From Verticiella alkaliphila (lineage in GTDB: Bacteria; Pseudomonadota; Gammaproteobacteria; Burkholderiales; Burkholderiaceae_B): DNA of 64,000 nucleotides. The DNA lies in assembly GCF_018904615.1 (NCBI RefSeq), contig NZ_JADCNH010000012.1, positions 1-64,000 of the forward strand, read 5' to 3'. The notes beneath the pieces are model-generated. The model had not been told where the DNA came from. It saw only the letters and a program-made list of their open reading frames with translations, and did not search any database. How positions within the stretch are numbered: the stretch's first letter is position 1; every line of letters begins with the position of its first letter. Made by a program: the position numbers and the translations under genes. Below, piece by piece: positions 1 through 8,900 of this stretch.

Positions 1-1272
1 CCCGCGCGGCTGCCTGCCGCGAGCGCCCTGCGCGCCGGGCAGGCGCTGCCGGGCTTCGCGCAGGCAAGCTGGAGCAGCGTACCCACCTGGGAGCCCGGTG
101 ATCTTTCCGCCTATTGGGACGCCCTGCAGCGCAACTGCCAGGCCGTGCTCGAACGCGGCATGCGCCCGGTGGGCAGTGGCTCGCCCGTGGTGGCCGCCCG
201 CGCCTGGCGGGATGTCTGCGTGGCCGCGTTCGATCCGGCCAACGGCGTCAACCCCGCCCAGCCCGCCACCGTGCAGCGCTTCCTGCAGGATCGCCTGCAG
301 CCCTGGCAGGTCACGAGCGGCGGCAAGGCCGCCACCAACACGGTCACGGGCTACTACGAGCCGCTCGTGCGCGCCTCGCGCAAGCGTGGCGGGGCGTTCC
401 AGTGGCCGCTGTACGCCGTGCCGGACGACCTGCTCATCATCGACTTGGGTAGCGCCTATCCCGAGCTCGCCGGCAAGCGCGTGCGCGGCAAGCTCGTCGA
501 TGGCCGCCGCGTGGTGCCGTACGACACGCGGGCCGATCTGTCGCGCGGCGACCGCCAGCCCAAGGCACTGGTGTGGGTCGACGATCCGGTCGATGCCTTC
601 TTCCTGCAGGTTCAGGGTTCGGGCCGCGCCCAGCTCGATGGCTGGGGCGGTGGCGAGACCATCCGCCTCGCCTATGCGGACCAGAACGGGCACGCCTACA
701 ACTCGATCGGCCGCTGGCTGGTGGATCAGGGCGAGCTGACGCTGGCCCAGGCCTCCATGCAGAACATCCGCGAATGGGCGCGCCGCAATCCTGCCCGCGT
801 GCAGGAGATGCTCAACGCCAATCCGTCCGTGGTGTTCTTCCGCGAAGAACCCGTGGCGCGCGCTGGCGAAGGCCCGCGCGGCGCCTTCGGGGTGCCGCTC
901 ACCGCCCAGCACGCCATCGCCGTCGACCCGCAGTTCGTGCCGCTGGGCAGCCCCGTGCTGCTCTCGACCACCTACCCGGGCAGCAACCAGCCGCTGAACC
1001 GCCTCGTGTTCGCCCAGGACACTGGCAGTGCCATCAAGGGCGCGGCCCGTGCGGATTTCTTCTGGGGCTTCGGCGAGGAAGCCGGCGCCGTGGCCGGCCG
1101 CATGAAGCAAAACGGCCGCATGTGGGTGCTGTGGCCGAAGGGGGCAGGGGCGCCGGCGTCGACCGTTGAGAAAGGCGCCGTCTACAGGACGGCGCTGAGC
1201 CCCTTGCGCGCCAGCAGATCCAGCAGTCTCAACGAGGGGCCGCTGGGATGCTTGCCCCCCTGCTCCCATTGA
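1..1272 (+). CDS. mltA: Membrane-bound lytic murein transglycosylase A, 5' end outside window
   Basis: This is the C-terminal 423 residues of an MltA-type lytic transglycosylase, which cleaves peptidoglycan glycan strands with formation of 1,6-anhydromuramic acid and normally sits on the outer membrane as a lipoprotein. The reading frame is open from base 1, so the signal peptide and start lie upstream. The MltA barrel is recognisable (TGYYEP near residue 115, FLQVQGSGRA near 202), and the 3D domain follows with the conserved AQDTGSAIKG segment carrying the catalytic-type aspartate near residue 340. The family normally ends shortly after the MWVL motif. Here about 48 further residues follow, and the last 30 or so are read antisense through the antitoxin gene at 1182-1496, so the native stop seems to have been replaced. 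Family call is firm; the tail is probably not native. Confidence 0.93.
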   Translation, partial: PARLPAASALRAGQALPGFAQASWSSVPTWEPGDLSAYWDALQRNCQAVLERGMRPVGSGSPVVAARAWRDVCVAAFDPANGVNPAQPATVQRFLQDRLQPWQVTSGGKAATNTVTGYYEPLVRASRKRGGAFQWPLYAVPDDLLIIDLGSAYPELAGKRVRGKLVDGRRVVPYDTRADLSRGDRQPKALVWVDDPVDAFFLQVQGSGRAQLDGWGGGETIRLAYADQNGHAYNSIGRWLVDQGELTLAQASMQNIREWARRNPARVQEMLNANPSVVFFREEPVARAGEGPRGAFGVPLTAQHAIAVDPQFVPLGSPVLLSTTYPGSNQPLNRLVFAQDTGSAIKGAARADFFWGFGEEAGAVAGRMKQNGRMWVLWPKGAGAPASTVEKGAVYRTALSPLRASRSSSLNEGPLGCLPPCSH

Positions 1273-1496
1273 CGGACCGTGGATACGCTGGTGTTGAGCA
1301 CAGCCGCCAAGACGGACTGGCTCACTTGCAGGCTATCGCGCAACGCGCGAATGCGTTCAGCGTTGTAATCTGGCAAGGGTGCCAGGCAGAGTGCATCGAA
1401 GTTGGCCATCTTGCGCTTGTCGATGAACCCTAGTCGATGCAGATCCAGCGCCGTCTCGTGAACGTCATCCAGGATGTTGCTGCGTGGCGAGGTCAT
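1182..1496 (-). CDS. XRE-family antitoxin (HigA/NadS-like)
   Basis: A 104-residue DNA-binding antitoxin. The N-terminal 45 residues match the NadS/HigA-type proteins that partner RelE-like toxins. The C-terminal half is a helix-turn-helix of the XRE type (RIRALRDSLQVSQ, then VSTVRQWEQG), the usual arrangement for an autoregulating antitoxin that binds its own promoter and neutralises the toxin. ATG at 1496 is chosen because it begins the conserved region; translation further upstream gives out-of-frame toxin sequence. It overlaps the 3' end of the toxin frame by 32 bases, as in toxin-first modules. Its own 3' end is overlapped by about 90 bases of the convergent mltA frame. The antitoxin looks intact although its toxin partner does not. 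Confidence 0.8.
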   Translation of the reverse strand: MTSPRSNILDDVHETALDLHRLGFIDKRKMANFDALCLAPLPDYNAERIRALRDSLQVSQSVLAAVLNTSVSTVRQWEQGGKHPSGPSLRLLDLLARKGLSAVL

Positions 1497-1761
1497 GGCA
1501 GATCTCCAGAAGTGTTCCGGCATGCGCGGCCAGCGCGAGTTGTGCCGGGGACAAGGGCAGCAACTCGTCTGCCAGTGCGCGCAGAGCCTGTAGCTCGGCA
1601 TTCGTGATGTTCGCGCGATCGTTCTTGGCGAACCCAATGAGGAAGAACCAGGTGTCGGCCAAGCGGGTAGCGAGCAGCGTGCGCAGCAAAAGTGTATCAC
1701 CTAGTGGTAGCTTTAAGACGTTGTGCCGACGCCGTGCGAATGGGTTCGGCAACACCTTCAA
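1465..1761 (-). pseudogene. RelE/HigB-family toxin, N-terminally truncated remnant
   Basis: From the RTLLATR motif onward (WFFLIGFAKNDRANI, then a helical end finishing LLEICHD) this frame matches the C-terminal two thirds of RelE/HigB-type toxins of the NadS-partner family. These are small mRNA interferases of roughly 110-130 residues. Upstream of that motif the sequence is unrelated to the family: the expected N-terminal helices and the basic glycine-rich strand are missing. No ATG is available; the frame can only open with a TTG at 1761. The frame continues upstream to a TAG near 1868 without recovering toxin sequence, and the other two frames do not contain it either. The simplest reading is a 5' deletion or recombination that removed the toxin start and the module's promoter. 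An active toxin is unlikely. An unusual internal start giving a short variant cannot be excluded. Confidence 0.65.
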
Positions 1762-1927
1762 CCGTACGGGACAAGCAAGCGGCGTGGCGATGACTGTGGT
1801 GAATTTCGCGCGGTGCCCGCAGGCCGTCGCCGTCTCAGGGTTTTCGCGAGGGGCGCGTTCGAAGGGCTAGCGCCGGGGCGGCTTTCCGGTATCCTTGACG
1901 CCCCCAATGACAACCCCGGAGATCCGG

Positions 1928-2902
1928 ATGAACCGTCGCCACTTTTCCTTCGCTGCCCTTGCGGTGGCCGGTACGCTGGTCTGTGGGGGCGCGATCGCCC
2001 AGACCTATCCCGCCAAGGCCATCCAGATGGTGGTGCCGTTCCCGCCGGGTGGTGGCACGGACATCCTGGCGCGACTGGTCGCTGCCAAGCTGGGCGAACA
2101 CAAGCAGTGGAACGTGGTCGCCGAGAATCGGGGCGGCGCAGGCGGCACCATCGGCATCGCGGCGGCGGTACGCGCGCCGGCCGACGGCTATCACATGGTG
2201 ATGGGCCAGAAGGACAATCTGGCCGTGGGCCCCTGGCTCTACAAGAACGTGGGCTACGACTCGGTCAAGGATCTGGTGCCGGTGGCGCACGTGGGCTTCA
2301 CGCCCATCGTGATCGTCACGCGCACCGACTCCCCCTACAAGACGCTGGCAGATGTGGTGACGGCGGCCAAGGCCAAGCCGGATACCGTCACCTATGGCTC
2401 GCCGGGCTCGGGCACCACCATTCACCTGGCGGGCGAGAGCTTCAAGACGGCTGCCGGCATGGACATGCGCCACATCCCGTACAAGGGTTCGAACGCGGCC
2501 ATGATGGACGTGCTCGCAGGCAACGTGGACCTGATGGTGTCGTCCGTGCCGTCGGCCATGGCACAGATCAAGTCGGGCAGCCTGCGTCCACTCGCCGTCA
2601 CGTCGGCGGCGCGCAGCACCTCGCTGCCAGAGGTGCCCACCGTGGCGGAACTGGGCTATCCCGGATTCGACGTGAGCACCTGGTATGGCCTGTTCATGCC
2701 GACGGGCACCGATTCGGCGATCGTCACGACGGTCAACACGGAAGTGAACAAGATCCTGGAAATGCCTGACGTGCGCGCTGCGATCGTCGCGCAGGGCGTG
2801 GAGCCTCGCACCATGACCCCGCAGGCATTTGGCGACGTGCTCAAGGCCGACTACGCGTCCTCCAAGGCCGTGGTCGAGGCCGCTGGGCTGAACGTGGAGT
2901 AA
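1928..2902 (+). CDS. Bug-family tripartite tricarboxylate transporter substrate-binding protein
   Basis: A 324-residue periplasmic solute-binding protein of the Bug/TctC family, which binds small carboxylates or related ligands for TctAB-type uptake or for signalling. It has a Sec signal peptide (MNRRHFSFAALAVAG, cleavage after GGAIAQ) and the family hallmarks in order: YPAKAIQMVVPFPPGGG near the mature N-terminus, a VAENRGGAGG loop, the YGSPGSGTTIHLAGE ligand loop and HIPYKGS. ATG at 1928 is preferred because GGAG lies about 8 bases upstream and the signal peptide starts there. No membrane component (TctA/TctB) is next to it, so it is an orphan receptor like most Bug proteins. A strong hairpin follows the stop. 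The ligand cannot be inferred from context. Confidence 0.92.
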   Translation: MNRRHFSFAALAVAGTLVCGGAIAQTYPAKAIQMVVPFPPGGGTDILARLVAAKLGEHKQWNVVAENRGGAGGTIGIAAAVRAPADGYHMVMGQKDNLAVGPWLYKNVGYDSVKDLVPVAHVGFTPIVIVTRTDSPYKTLADVVTAAKAKPDTVTYGSPGSGTTIHLAGESFKTAAGMDMRHIPYKGSNAAMMDVLAGNVDLMVSSVPSAMAQIKSGSLRPLAVTSAARSTSLPEVPTVAELGYPGFDVSTWYGLFMPTGTDSAIVTTVNTEVNKILEMPDVRAAIVAQGVEPRTMTPQAFGDVLKADYASSKAVVEAAGLNVE

Positions 2903-2940
2903 GCCGCGCCCGGTCTGTCCGGGTGAGGGTGGCAGGACAA

Positions 2941-2974
2941 GACGGCGGAACGGGCCTGGGCGCGTTCCGCCGTC
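2941..2974 (+). terminator. Hairpin terminator after the Bug gene
   Basis: Two perfect 12-base arms (2941-2952 and 2963-2974) flank a 10-base loop, 38 bases after the Bug stop codon. There is no clear T-run, so Rho-independent termination is plausible but not certain. Confidence 0.6.
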
Positions 2975-3063
2975 CTCACGTCCAGGATCGGGCACGGCAG
3001 CGCCATCGTGCTTCTTGAGCGCCCATCCAGGGCACGGACAAGGGTCTTCTTGTAAAAAACAAC

Positions 3064-3082
3064 AATAACGATTCGCATTTGA
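3064..3082 (+). promoter_or_regulatory. Probable Fur box upstream of the siderophore receptor
   Basis: The stretch AATAACGATTCGCATTTGA lies in an AT-rich island about 90 bases before the receptor start. It matches the 19-base Fur consensus at about 11 of 19 positions, including the central GAT...CAT dyad. Position and downstream gene (an enterobactin-type receptor) fit iron repression. Assigned by inspection only. Confidence 0.55.
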
Positions 3083-3172
3083 TACTAGAATGGCGGCTGC
3101 GCGTCGCGCAAAGTTACATCCTCTCATCCCCTCGCTGTCGCTCACGTCAGGCAGCCTCCGCCAGGAAAGGCC

Positions 3173-5364
3173 ATGTCTTTTGTCATCACCCCGGTGCGCT
3201 GCGCCGTTCTCATGTTCGTATCCGGCGCCGCGCTGGCGCAGACGACGCCCGCCGTACAGGAGTTGCAGACGATCCAGGTGCTGGGCACCGCCGAACAGGA
3301 AGTGCGCGAGTCGCTGGGCGTCTCGGTGATCACCGCAGAAGAGATCGAGAAGCGCCGCCGGCGGGTGACTTGTCCGAAGTGCTGCGTCGCGAACCGGGCG
3401 TTAACCTCACCGGCAACAGCGCAAGCGGCAATCGCGGCAACAACCGCCAGGTGGACATCCGCGGCATGGGCCCGGAGAACACGTTGATCCTCGTCGACGG
3501 CAAGCCCGTGTCCTCGCGCAATTCGGTGCGCTACGGCTGGAACGGCGATCGCGACACGCGCGGCGACACAAACTGGGTGCCCGCCGAGGAAGTCGAGCGC
3601 ATCGAGGTGCTGCGCGGCCCGGCGGCGGCGCGCTACGGTTCGGGTGCCATGGGCGGCGTGGTCAACATCATCACCAAGCGCCCCACGGATGGCCTGTCCG
3701 GCTCGGCCACGGTGTACACGCTGCAGCCGCAAGACAGTGCCGAGGGCGCGTCCTACCGCACGAACTTTCGCCTGAGCGGGCCAGTGACGGACCGCGTGGG
3801 CTTTCGCGTGTACGGCAACTACAGCCGCACCCAGCCTGACGCCATCGACATCAACGCGGCCAACTACACCGCCGACCAGGTCAACATCGCGGGGCGCGAA
3901 GGCGTGGTCAACAAGGACGTCAACGGCCTGCTCACCTGGGCACTGACCGACCGGCAGGACCTGGACGTGGACGTGGGCTACAGCCGCCAGGGCAACCGTT
4001 ACGCGGGCGACACGATGCTCAACAACGGCGGCGGCAACCCGGCCTACATCAACAGCCTGTACGGCCAGGAAACCAACGTCATGTACCGCACCAACGTGGG
4101 CCTGACCCATCGCGGCCGCTGGGACTGGGGGGATTCGCGGGTCTCGCTCTCGCAGGACAACACGCGCAATTCGCGCCTGAACGAAGGCCTGGCGGGCGGC
4201 CCGGAAGGTGCGCCGCAGGAAGGCGCCGGCTGGTTCGCCTCGCGCCTGAAGAACACGCGCGCCGCGGGCGAAGTGAATGTGCCCTTCAAGCTGGGCTTCG
4301 AGCACGTGGCCACCGTGGGCGTGGAATACCTGCGCGAGAGCCTGGACGATCCGGGCTCGTTGCGCGGCAACTCATGGGATCCAGCACCCGGTCTCATCCC
4401 CGGGTTCTCGCGCAACGAGACCAAGACCTCGGCGCGCAGCTATGCCGTCTTCCTCGAGGACAACATCGAGGCGGGCGAGCGCACGACGATCACGCCGGGC
4501 CTGCGCATGGACCACCACAATCGCTTCGGCAGCAACTGGAGCCCGAGCCTGAATGCGTCCTACCGCATCACCGAGGCCCTGACGTTGAAGGGCGGGATCG
4601 CGCGCGCCTACAAGGCGCCCAACCTGTATCAGTCCAACCCGAACTACCTGCTGTACAGCCGCGGCTTTGGCTGCAACCAGGCTCAGACGAACCTGAACGG
4701 CTGCTTCCTGCAGGGCAACGCGGATCTCGCCCCCGAGACCAGCGTGAACAAGGAGATCGGCCTGGCGTACGACGCCGGCACGTGGCGCGCGAGCGGGGCG
4801 TACTTCCGCAATGATTACCGCAACAAGATCATTGCGAGCAACGTGAACGTCGCCACGCTGCCCAACGGCGCGCGCGTGCTGCAGTGGGAGAACACCGGCA
4901 AGGCGCTGGTCGAGGGTGTCGAAGGCAACGTCTTCATTCCGCTCTCGCCCTCGCTGGACTGGAACACCAACGTCACCTACATGATCGAGTCCAAGGACAA
5001 GGCCACGGGCGAGCCGCTCAGCATCATCCCGGAATTCACCGTCAATTCGACGCTGGATTGGCAGATCAATGACCAGTGGGGGGCGCAGGCCAGCCTCACG
5101 TGGTACGGCAAGCAGGTCTCGCCCACCTACACGGCGCGCCGCAACGTGGAGATCCCGGAAGCCAACCGGCAGGACGTGAAGCCTTATGCCACCGTGGGCC
5201 TCTCCACGAACTATCGCGTGAACCGCAACCTGCGCTTTGCCGTTGGGGTGAACAATCTCTTCGACAAGCAGCTGTATCGCGGCGGCTCAGCCGATTATGC
5301 TGGTGCTGCCACGTACAACGAGCCGGGCCGCGCGTACTTCGCGACCATGACGGCGTCGTTCTGA
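3173..5364 (+). pseudogene. bfeA: FepA/BfeA-type TonB-dependent ferric enterobactin receptor, frameshifted
   Basis: An outer-membrane siderophore receptor of about 730 residues, closest in character to FepA/PfeA/BfeA catecholate receptors. A signal peptide (MSFVITPVRCAVLM to ALAQ) and the start of the plug domain are read from the ATG at 3173, with AGGAAAGG just upstream. Reading continues to about 3354 and then leaves the frame. All remaining sequence is one base out: the plug (VDIRGMGPENTLILVDGKPV, RGPAAARYGSGAMGG) and the 22-strand barrel ending in aromatic-F. One missing C in the run near 3355 restores an uninterrupted protein (IEKR followed by PPAGDLSEVL). As written, translation from the signal peptide gives a short dead product. 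A sequencing or assembly error and a true inactivating mutation are both possible; the rest shows no decay. The Fur-box-like site upstream supports the iron role. Confidence 0.85.
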
Positions 5365-5372
5365 TCAAGCGG

Positions 5373-5397
5373 GAGGCGCCACGTGATGTGGCGCCTC
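5373..5397. terminator. Bidirectional hairpin between receptor and efflux genes
   Basis: Perfect 10-base arms (5373-5382, 5388-5397) with a 5-base loop lie just after the receptor stop and before the stop of the convergent efflux gene at 5456. It can serve both strands. Confidence 0.65.
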
Positions 5398-5455
5398 GTG
5401 TCCTGCGCGGAGGATGGCTCGCCGGCAGCCAGACCCCGTCCGGGGTTTGCCGGCG

Positions 5456-6904
5456 TCAGCTGCCTGTCTGCCCCGCTGCGGCTGCGCGAGGGGCCACGCC
5501 AGCATCGGCCAGCACCGTATCCCCACCGAGCGCCTGATACAACAACACCTGATTCGTGTACTGCTGCAGGCGGTTCTCGGAGACGGCGATCTCGGCGCTG
5601 CGGCGGCGTTCCTGCGAATCCAGCCAGACACGCAAGGCGACGGCGCCAGCGCGATAGCGTGCTTCGTTCAGCGTTTCGGCCCGCTCCGCCGCCTCGAGCG
5701 CGGCAGTGAGGAGCTCGCCCTGGCGCGCCAACGATTCGCGTGCGGACAAGGCGTTCTCCACGTCGCTCATCGCCTGATACAGCGTCTGGCGAAACTGCAC
5801 GACGGCTTCTTCATATTCCGCTCGCGAGATCGCATTGTCGATCTGCATCTGGTTGAACTGCAGGAAGGGCAGCACCAGCCCGGCACCCAGCGTGGCGATG
5901 GGGTTTTGCAGCACGTTGGCGAGCGCGCTGCTCACGCTGCCGAGCGAGCCGGTGAGCGAGAGTGTCGGGTAGTAGCTCGCCCGGACGGCATCGCCACTCG
6001 CCAGCGTGCCGCGCAGGCGCCACTCGGCCGCGCGCAGATCCGGGCGACGGCCCAGCAAGTCTGCGGGCACGCCGGCCGGCAGCGCAGGCAGGGCGGTGTC
6101 CGGCAAGCTCGCCGGCACGGGCACGCCCTGGTTGGGCGGGCCGTCCAGCAGGATGGCGAGCGCGTTCAGGCTCTCCACACGCTGTTGCTGCAGCTGCGTG
6201 AGGTTCGCCTGCTGCGTGGCCAGGGCCGATTCGGCTTCCGACACCTCCAGACCCGACACCGCACCGACCCCGTACTGGCCCCGCACGAGATCGAGCGTGC
6301 GTTGCGCGTAGTCGATGCTCTGCTGGGCGACGGCGATGCGCTCGTTGATGAAGGCCGTCTGCCAGTAGAGCGTCATGGTGGTGCCCACAAGCGACAGCGC
6401 CGTGCTCTGGCGATCGGCATCCGTGGCGCGCGCTTCCCAGACGGCCGCGTCGCGCACGCTGCCCAGGCGGCCCCAGAGATCGGCCTCGTAGCTCACGGTG
6501 GCGGACACGCCGAAGGATTCGCTGCGTGCGCTGCTGTCGCGCAGCGGGCGCGTGGCGCTGGCGTTGGTGCCGGCAGAGATGCCGGGATACAGATTGGTCT
6601 GCGAGAAATCTGCCGACAATTGCGCACGGCGCACGCGGATGGCCGCCGCGGCCAGATCGTTGTTGGTGCGCAGCGCGGTGTCCACGAGCGCGTCCAGGCC
6701 GGGATCACCGAAGCGGCGCCACCAGGGATCGGCATCCACGGCGGGGGCCGGGGCGGCCTGCGCCGGCTCGGCATTCCAGCGCGCGGGCACGGTGGTCGCC
6801 GGGGTCTCGTAAGGGGTGTGCAGCAGCGAGCCACAACCGGCCAGGGCCAGCGTGGCGGCGAGCAGCAGGGGGCGCAGCGCGCCCGGCAGCGGGCGAGTGG
6901 TCAT
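5456..6904 (-). CDS. Outer-membrane factor lipoprotein, NodT/TolC family
   Basis: A 482-residue outer-membrane channel of the NodT branch of the RND/ABC efflux family. A lipoprotein signal peptide ends in LALAGC near residue 20. The two repeated outer-membrane-efflux domains follow, with typical segments ARWNAEPAQ, DALVDTALRTNNDL, VSYEADLWG and, in the second half, RRPDLRAAEWRLRG. TolC-like trimers connect the periplasmic adaptor to the cell exterior. The ATG at 6904 is chosen over the one at 6910 because GAGG sits six bases before it, whereas it would abut the upstream ATG. It is the last gene of a run downstream of macA and macB (41 bases after macB), so it is most likely the exit duct for that transporter. 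Confidence 0.92.
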   Translation of the reverse strand: MTTRPLPGALRPLLLAATLALAGCGSLLHTPYETPATTVPARWNAEPAQAAPAPAVDADPWWRRFGDPGLDALVDTALRTNNDLAAAAIRVRRAQLSADFSQTNLYPGISAGTNASATRPLRDSSARSESFGVSATVSYEADLWGRLGSVRDAAVWEARATDADRQSTALSLVGTTMTLYWQTAFINERIAVAQQSIDYAQRTLDLVRGQYGVGAVSGLEVSEAESALATQQANLTQLQQQRVESLNALAILLDGPPNQGVPVPASLPDTALPALPAGVPADLLGRRPDLRAAEWRLRGTLASGDAVRASYYPTLSLTGSLGSVSSALANVLQNPIATLGAGLVLPFLQFNQMQIDNAISRAEYEEAVVQFRQTLYQAMSDVENALSARESLARQGELLTAALEAAERAETLNEARYRAGAVALRVWLDSQERRRSAEIAVSENRLQQYTNQVLLYQALGGDTVLADAGVAPRAAAAGQTGS

Positions 6905-6944
6905 CGTCATCCTCAGGGGCCGGGTGCGGGGCACCCGGCGCAGA

Positions 6945-8897
6945 TCAATCGCGAGCAAGGGCATCGACCGGGTCCAGACGGGCGGCGTTGCGCGCCGGCA
7001 GAAAGCCGAACACGATGCCGATCAAGGTGGAGCAGGCGAAGGCGGCCACCATCGAGGTCGTGGAGTACACCATCGTGAAACTGTCGCCGGCCACGCTGCT
7101 GATGAGTTCGCCCACCCCCAGCGCGAGCAGGATGCCGAGCACCCCGCCGATCAGGCACACGAGCACGGCCTCGATGAGGAACTGCGTCATGATGTCGCTC
7201 TGACGCGCGCCCACGGCCATGCGAACGCCGATCTCCCGGGTGCGCTCCGTGACGGACACGAGCATGATGTTCATGACGCCGATGCCGCCCACGATGAGCG
7301 AGATCACGGCGATGGCCGAGATGAGCAGCGTCATGGTGGCCGTCGTGCTCTCGATCGTCTGGCGGATGCTGTCCGTGTTGATGACGAAGAAGTCCTGCAC
7401 CCCGTGGCGCTGGGTCATGAGGTCGGTGAGGTTGGCCTCGGCCTCGGCCGGCGAGACGTTGTCGCTCACCCGCACCGTGATGCTGCGCAGGTGAGACTGC
7501 CCGAGGATCCGGTACATCGCCGTGGTGTAGGGGATCCACACGTTCAGCGCGTCGCTGTTGCCGAAGGCGCTGGGCATGGGCTCGGTCACGCCGATCACGC
7601 GGGCGGGGAAGGCACCGAGCAGGATCACCTCGCCCACCGGGTTCACGTTCGGGCCGAAGAGCGTGTCGCGCGTGTTGGGGTCGATCACCACGTCCTGCGA
7701 CTGCCGGCGCACCGCATCGGTGCCGAACGCCACCCCTTCGCCGATGGTGTAGCCGCGCACCCGGAAGAACTGCTCGCCCACGCCGTTGATGTTGCCGTTG
7801 GCCGAGACGTTGCGATAGCGCAGGCTCGCGTTGCTGTTCACGGTGGGCGTGACGCTGTCCACGTAGGGCTGCTGGGCGAGTGCCACGGCATCGGCCGGCA
7901 CGAGCGTCTGCACCCGGCCCGCGCGCTCGTCGCCGAAGCCGCGTCCGGACAGCACGTCGATGGTATTGGTGCCCATCGAGCTGATGCGCGAGAGGATCTG
8001 CTGGCTCGAGCCCGTGCCCAGCGCCACCACGGACACCACCGAGGCGATGCCGATGATGATGCCCAGCATGGTGAGGAAGGTGCGCAAGCGATGTGCGTTC
8101 ATCGCCAGCACGGCCATCTGGAAGGCTTCGGACAACCGGCCCCAGCCGGCGGCGAGAAGCCCGCCGCGGCGCGTGCGTTCCTCGACGTGGCGTTGGCCGC
8201 GCACTGCATCCGGCTGGCGCGTGTCGCCGATGATGCGCCCGTCGCTGATCTCGATGATGCGCTGTGCGTTCTCGGCCACCTTCATGTCGTGCGTGACGAT
8301 GATGATGGTGTGGCCTTCGGCGTGCAGCTCCTTCAGGATGGTCATGACCTCCTGGCCGCTGTGCGTGTCCAGGGCGCCGGTGGGCTCGTCGGCGAGGATC
8401 ACCTCGCCGCCGTTCATGAGAGCGCGCGCGATACTCACGCGCTGCTGCTGCCCGCCGGAGAGCTGGCCCGGACGGTAATCGACGCGCTCGGCCAGGCCCA
8501 GCCGGGTGAGCAGGGCGGCAGCGCGCTCGTGGCGGGCATCCGGCTCCGTGCCCGAATACACGGCGGGCACCTCGACGTTGCCGCGCGCCGTGAGATCCGA
8601 CAGCAGGTGATAGCGCTGGAAGATGAAGCCGAAGTGCTCGCGACGCAGCTCGGCGAGCTCGTCCGGTTCGAGTTTGCCGGTCTCGCGGCCGGCCACGCGA
8701 TACACGCCTGCGCTGGGCCGGTCCAGACAGCCCAGGATGTTCATGAGCGTGGATTTGCCGGAGCCGGAGGCGCCCACGATGGCGACCATCTCGCCCGCTT
8801 CGATCGTGAGATCGACGTCCTTCAGCACGGCGACCATCTCGTCGCCGGCCGGGAACTCGCGGCGAACGCCCTTCAGTTCGAGCAGCGGTTGGGCCAC
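6945..8897 (-). CDS. macB: MacB-type ABC efflux transporter, fused ATPase/permease
   Basis: 650 residues, the normal MacB length. The N-terminal nucleotide-binding domain (about 1-230) has Walker [10 protein letters not shown], the LSGGQQQR signature and Walker [14 protein letters not shown] transmembrane helix around 275-300 leads into the large periplasmic MacB core domain, and three C-terminal FtsX-type helices end the protein (the [20 protein letters not shown] segment is characteristic). MacB acts by mechanotransmission, driving a MacA-outer-membrane-factor assembly to expel macrolides, lipopeptides or other periplasmic substrates. It is three bases downstream of macA and followed by its outer-membrane partner, so the whole tripartite pump is encoded together. 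The substrate is not predictable from sequence. Confidence 0.95.
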   Translation of the reverse strand: MAQPLLELKGVRREFPAGDEMVAVLKDVDLTIEAGEMVAIVGASGSGKSTLMNILGCLDRPSAGVYRVAGRETGKLEPDELAELRREHFGFIFQRYHLLSDLTARGNVEVPAVYSGTEPDARHERAAALLTRLGLAERVDYRPGQLSGGQQQRVSIARALMNGGEVILADEPTGALDTHSGQEVMTILKELHAEGHTIIIVTHDMKVAENAQRIIEISDGRIIGDTRQPDAVRGQRHVEERTRRGGLLAAGWGRLSEAFQMAVLAMNAHRLRTFLTMLGIIIGIASVVSVVALGTGSSQQILSRISSMGTNTIDVLSGRGFGDERAGRVQTLVPADAVALAQQPYVDSVTPTVNSNASLRYRNVSANGNINGVGEQFFRVRGYTIGEGVAFGTDAVRRQSQDVVIDPNTRDTLFGPNVNPVGEVILLGAFPARVIGVTEPMPSAFGNSDALNVWIPYTTAMYRILGQSHLRSITVRVSDNVSPAEAEANLTDLMTQRHGVQDFFVINTDSIRQTIESTTATMTLLISAIAVISLIVGGIGVMNIMLVSVTERTREIGVRMAVGARQSDIMTQFLIEAVLVCLIGGVLGILLALGVGELISSVAGDSFTMVYSTTSMVAAFACSTLIGIVFGFLPARNAARLDPVDALARD

Positions 8898-8900
8898 GGC

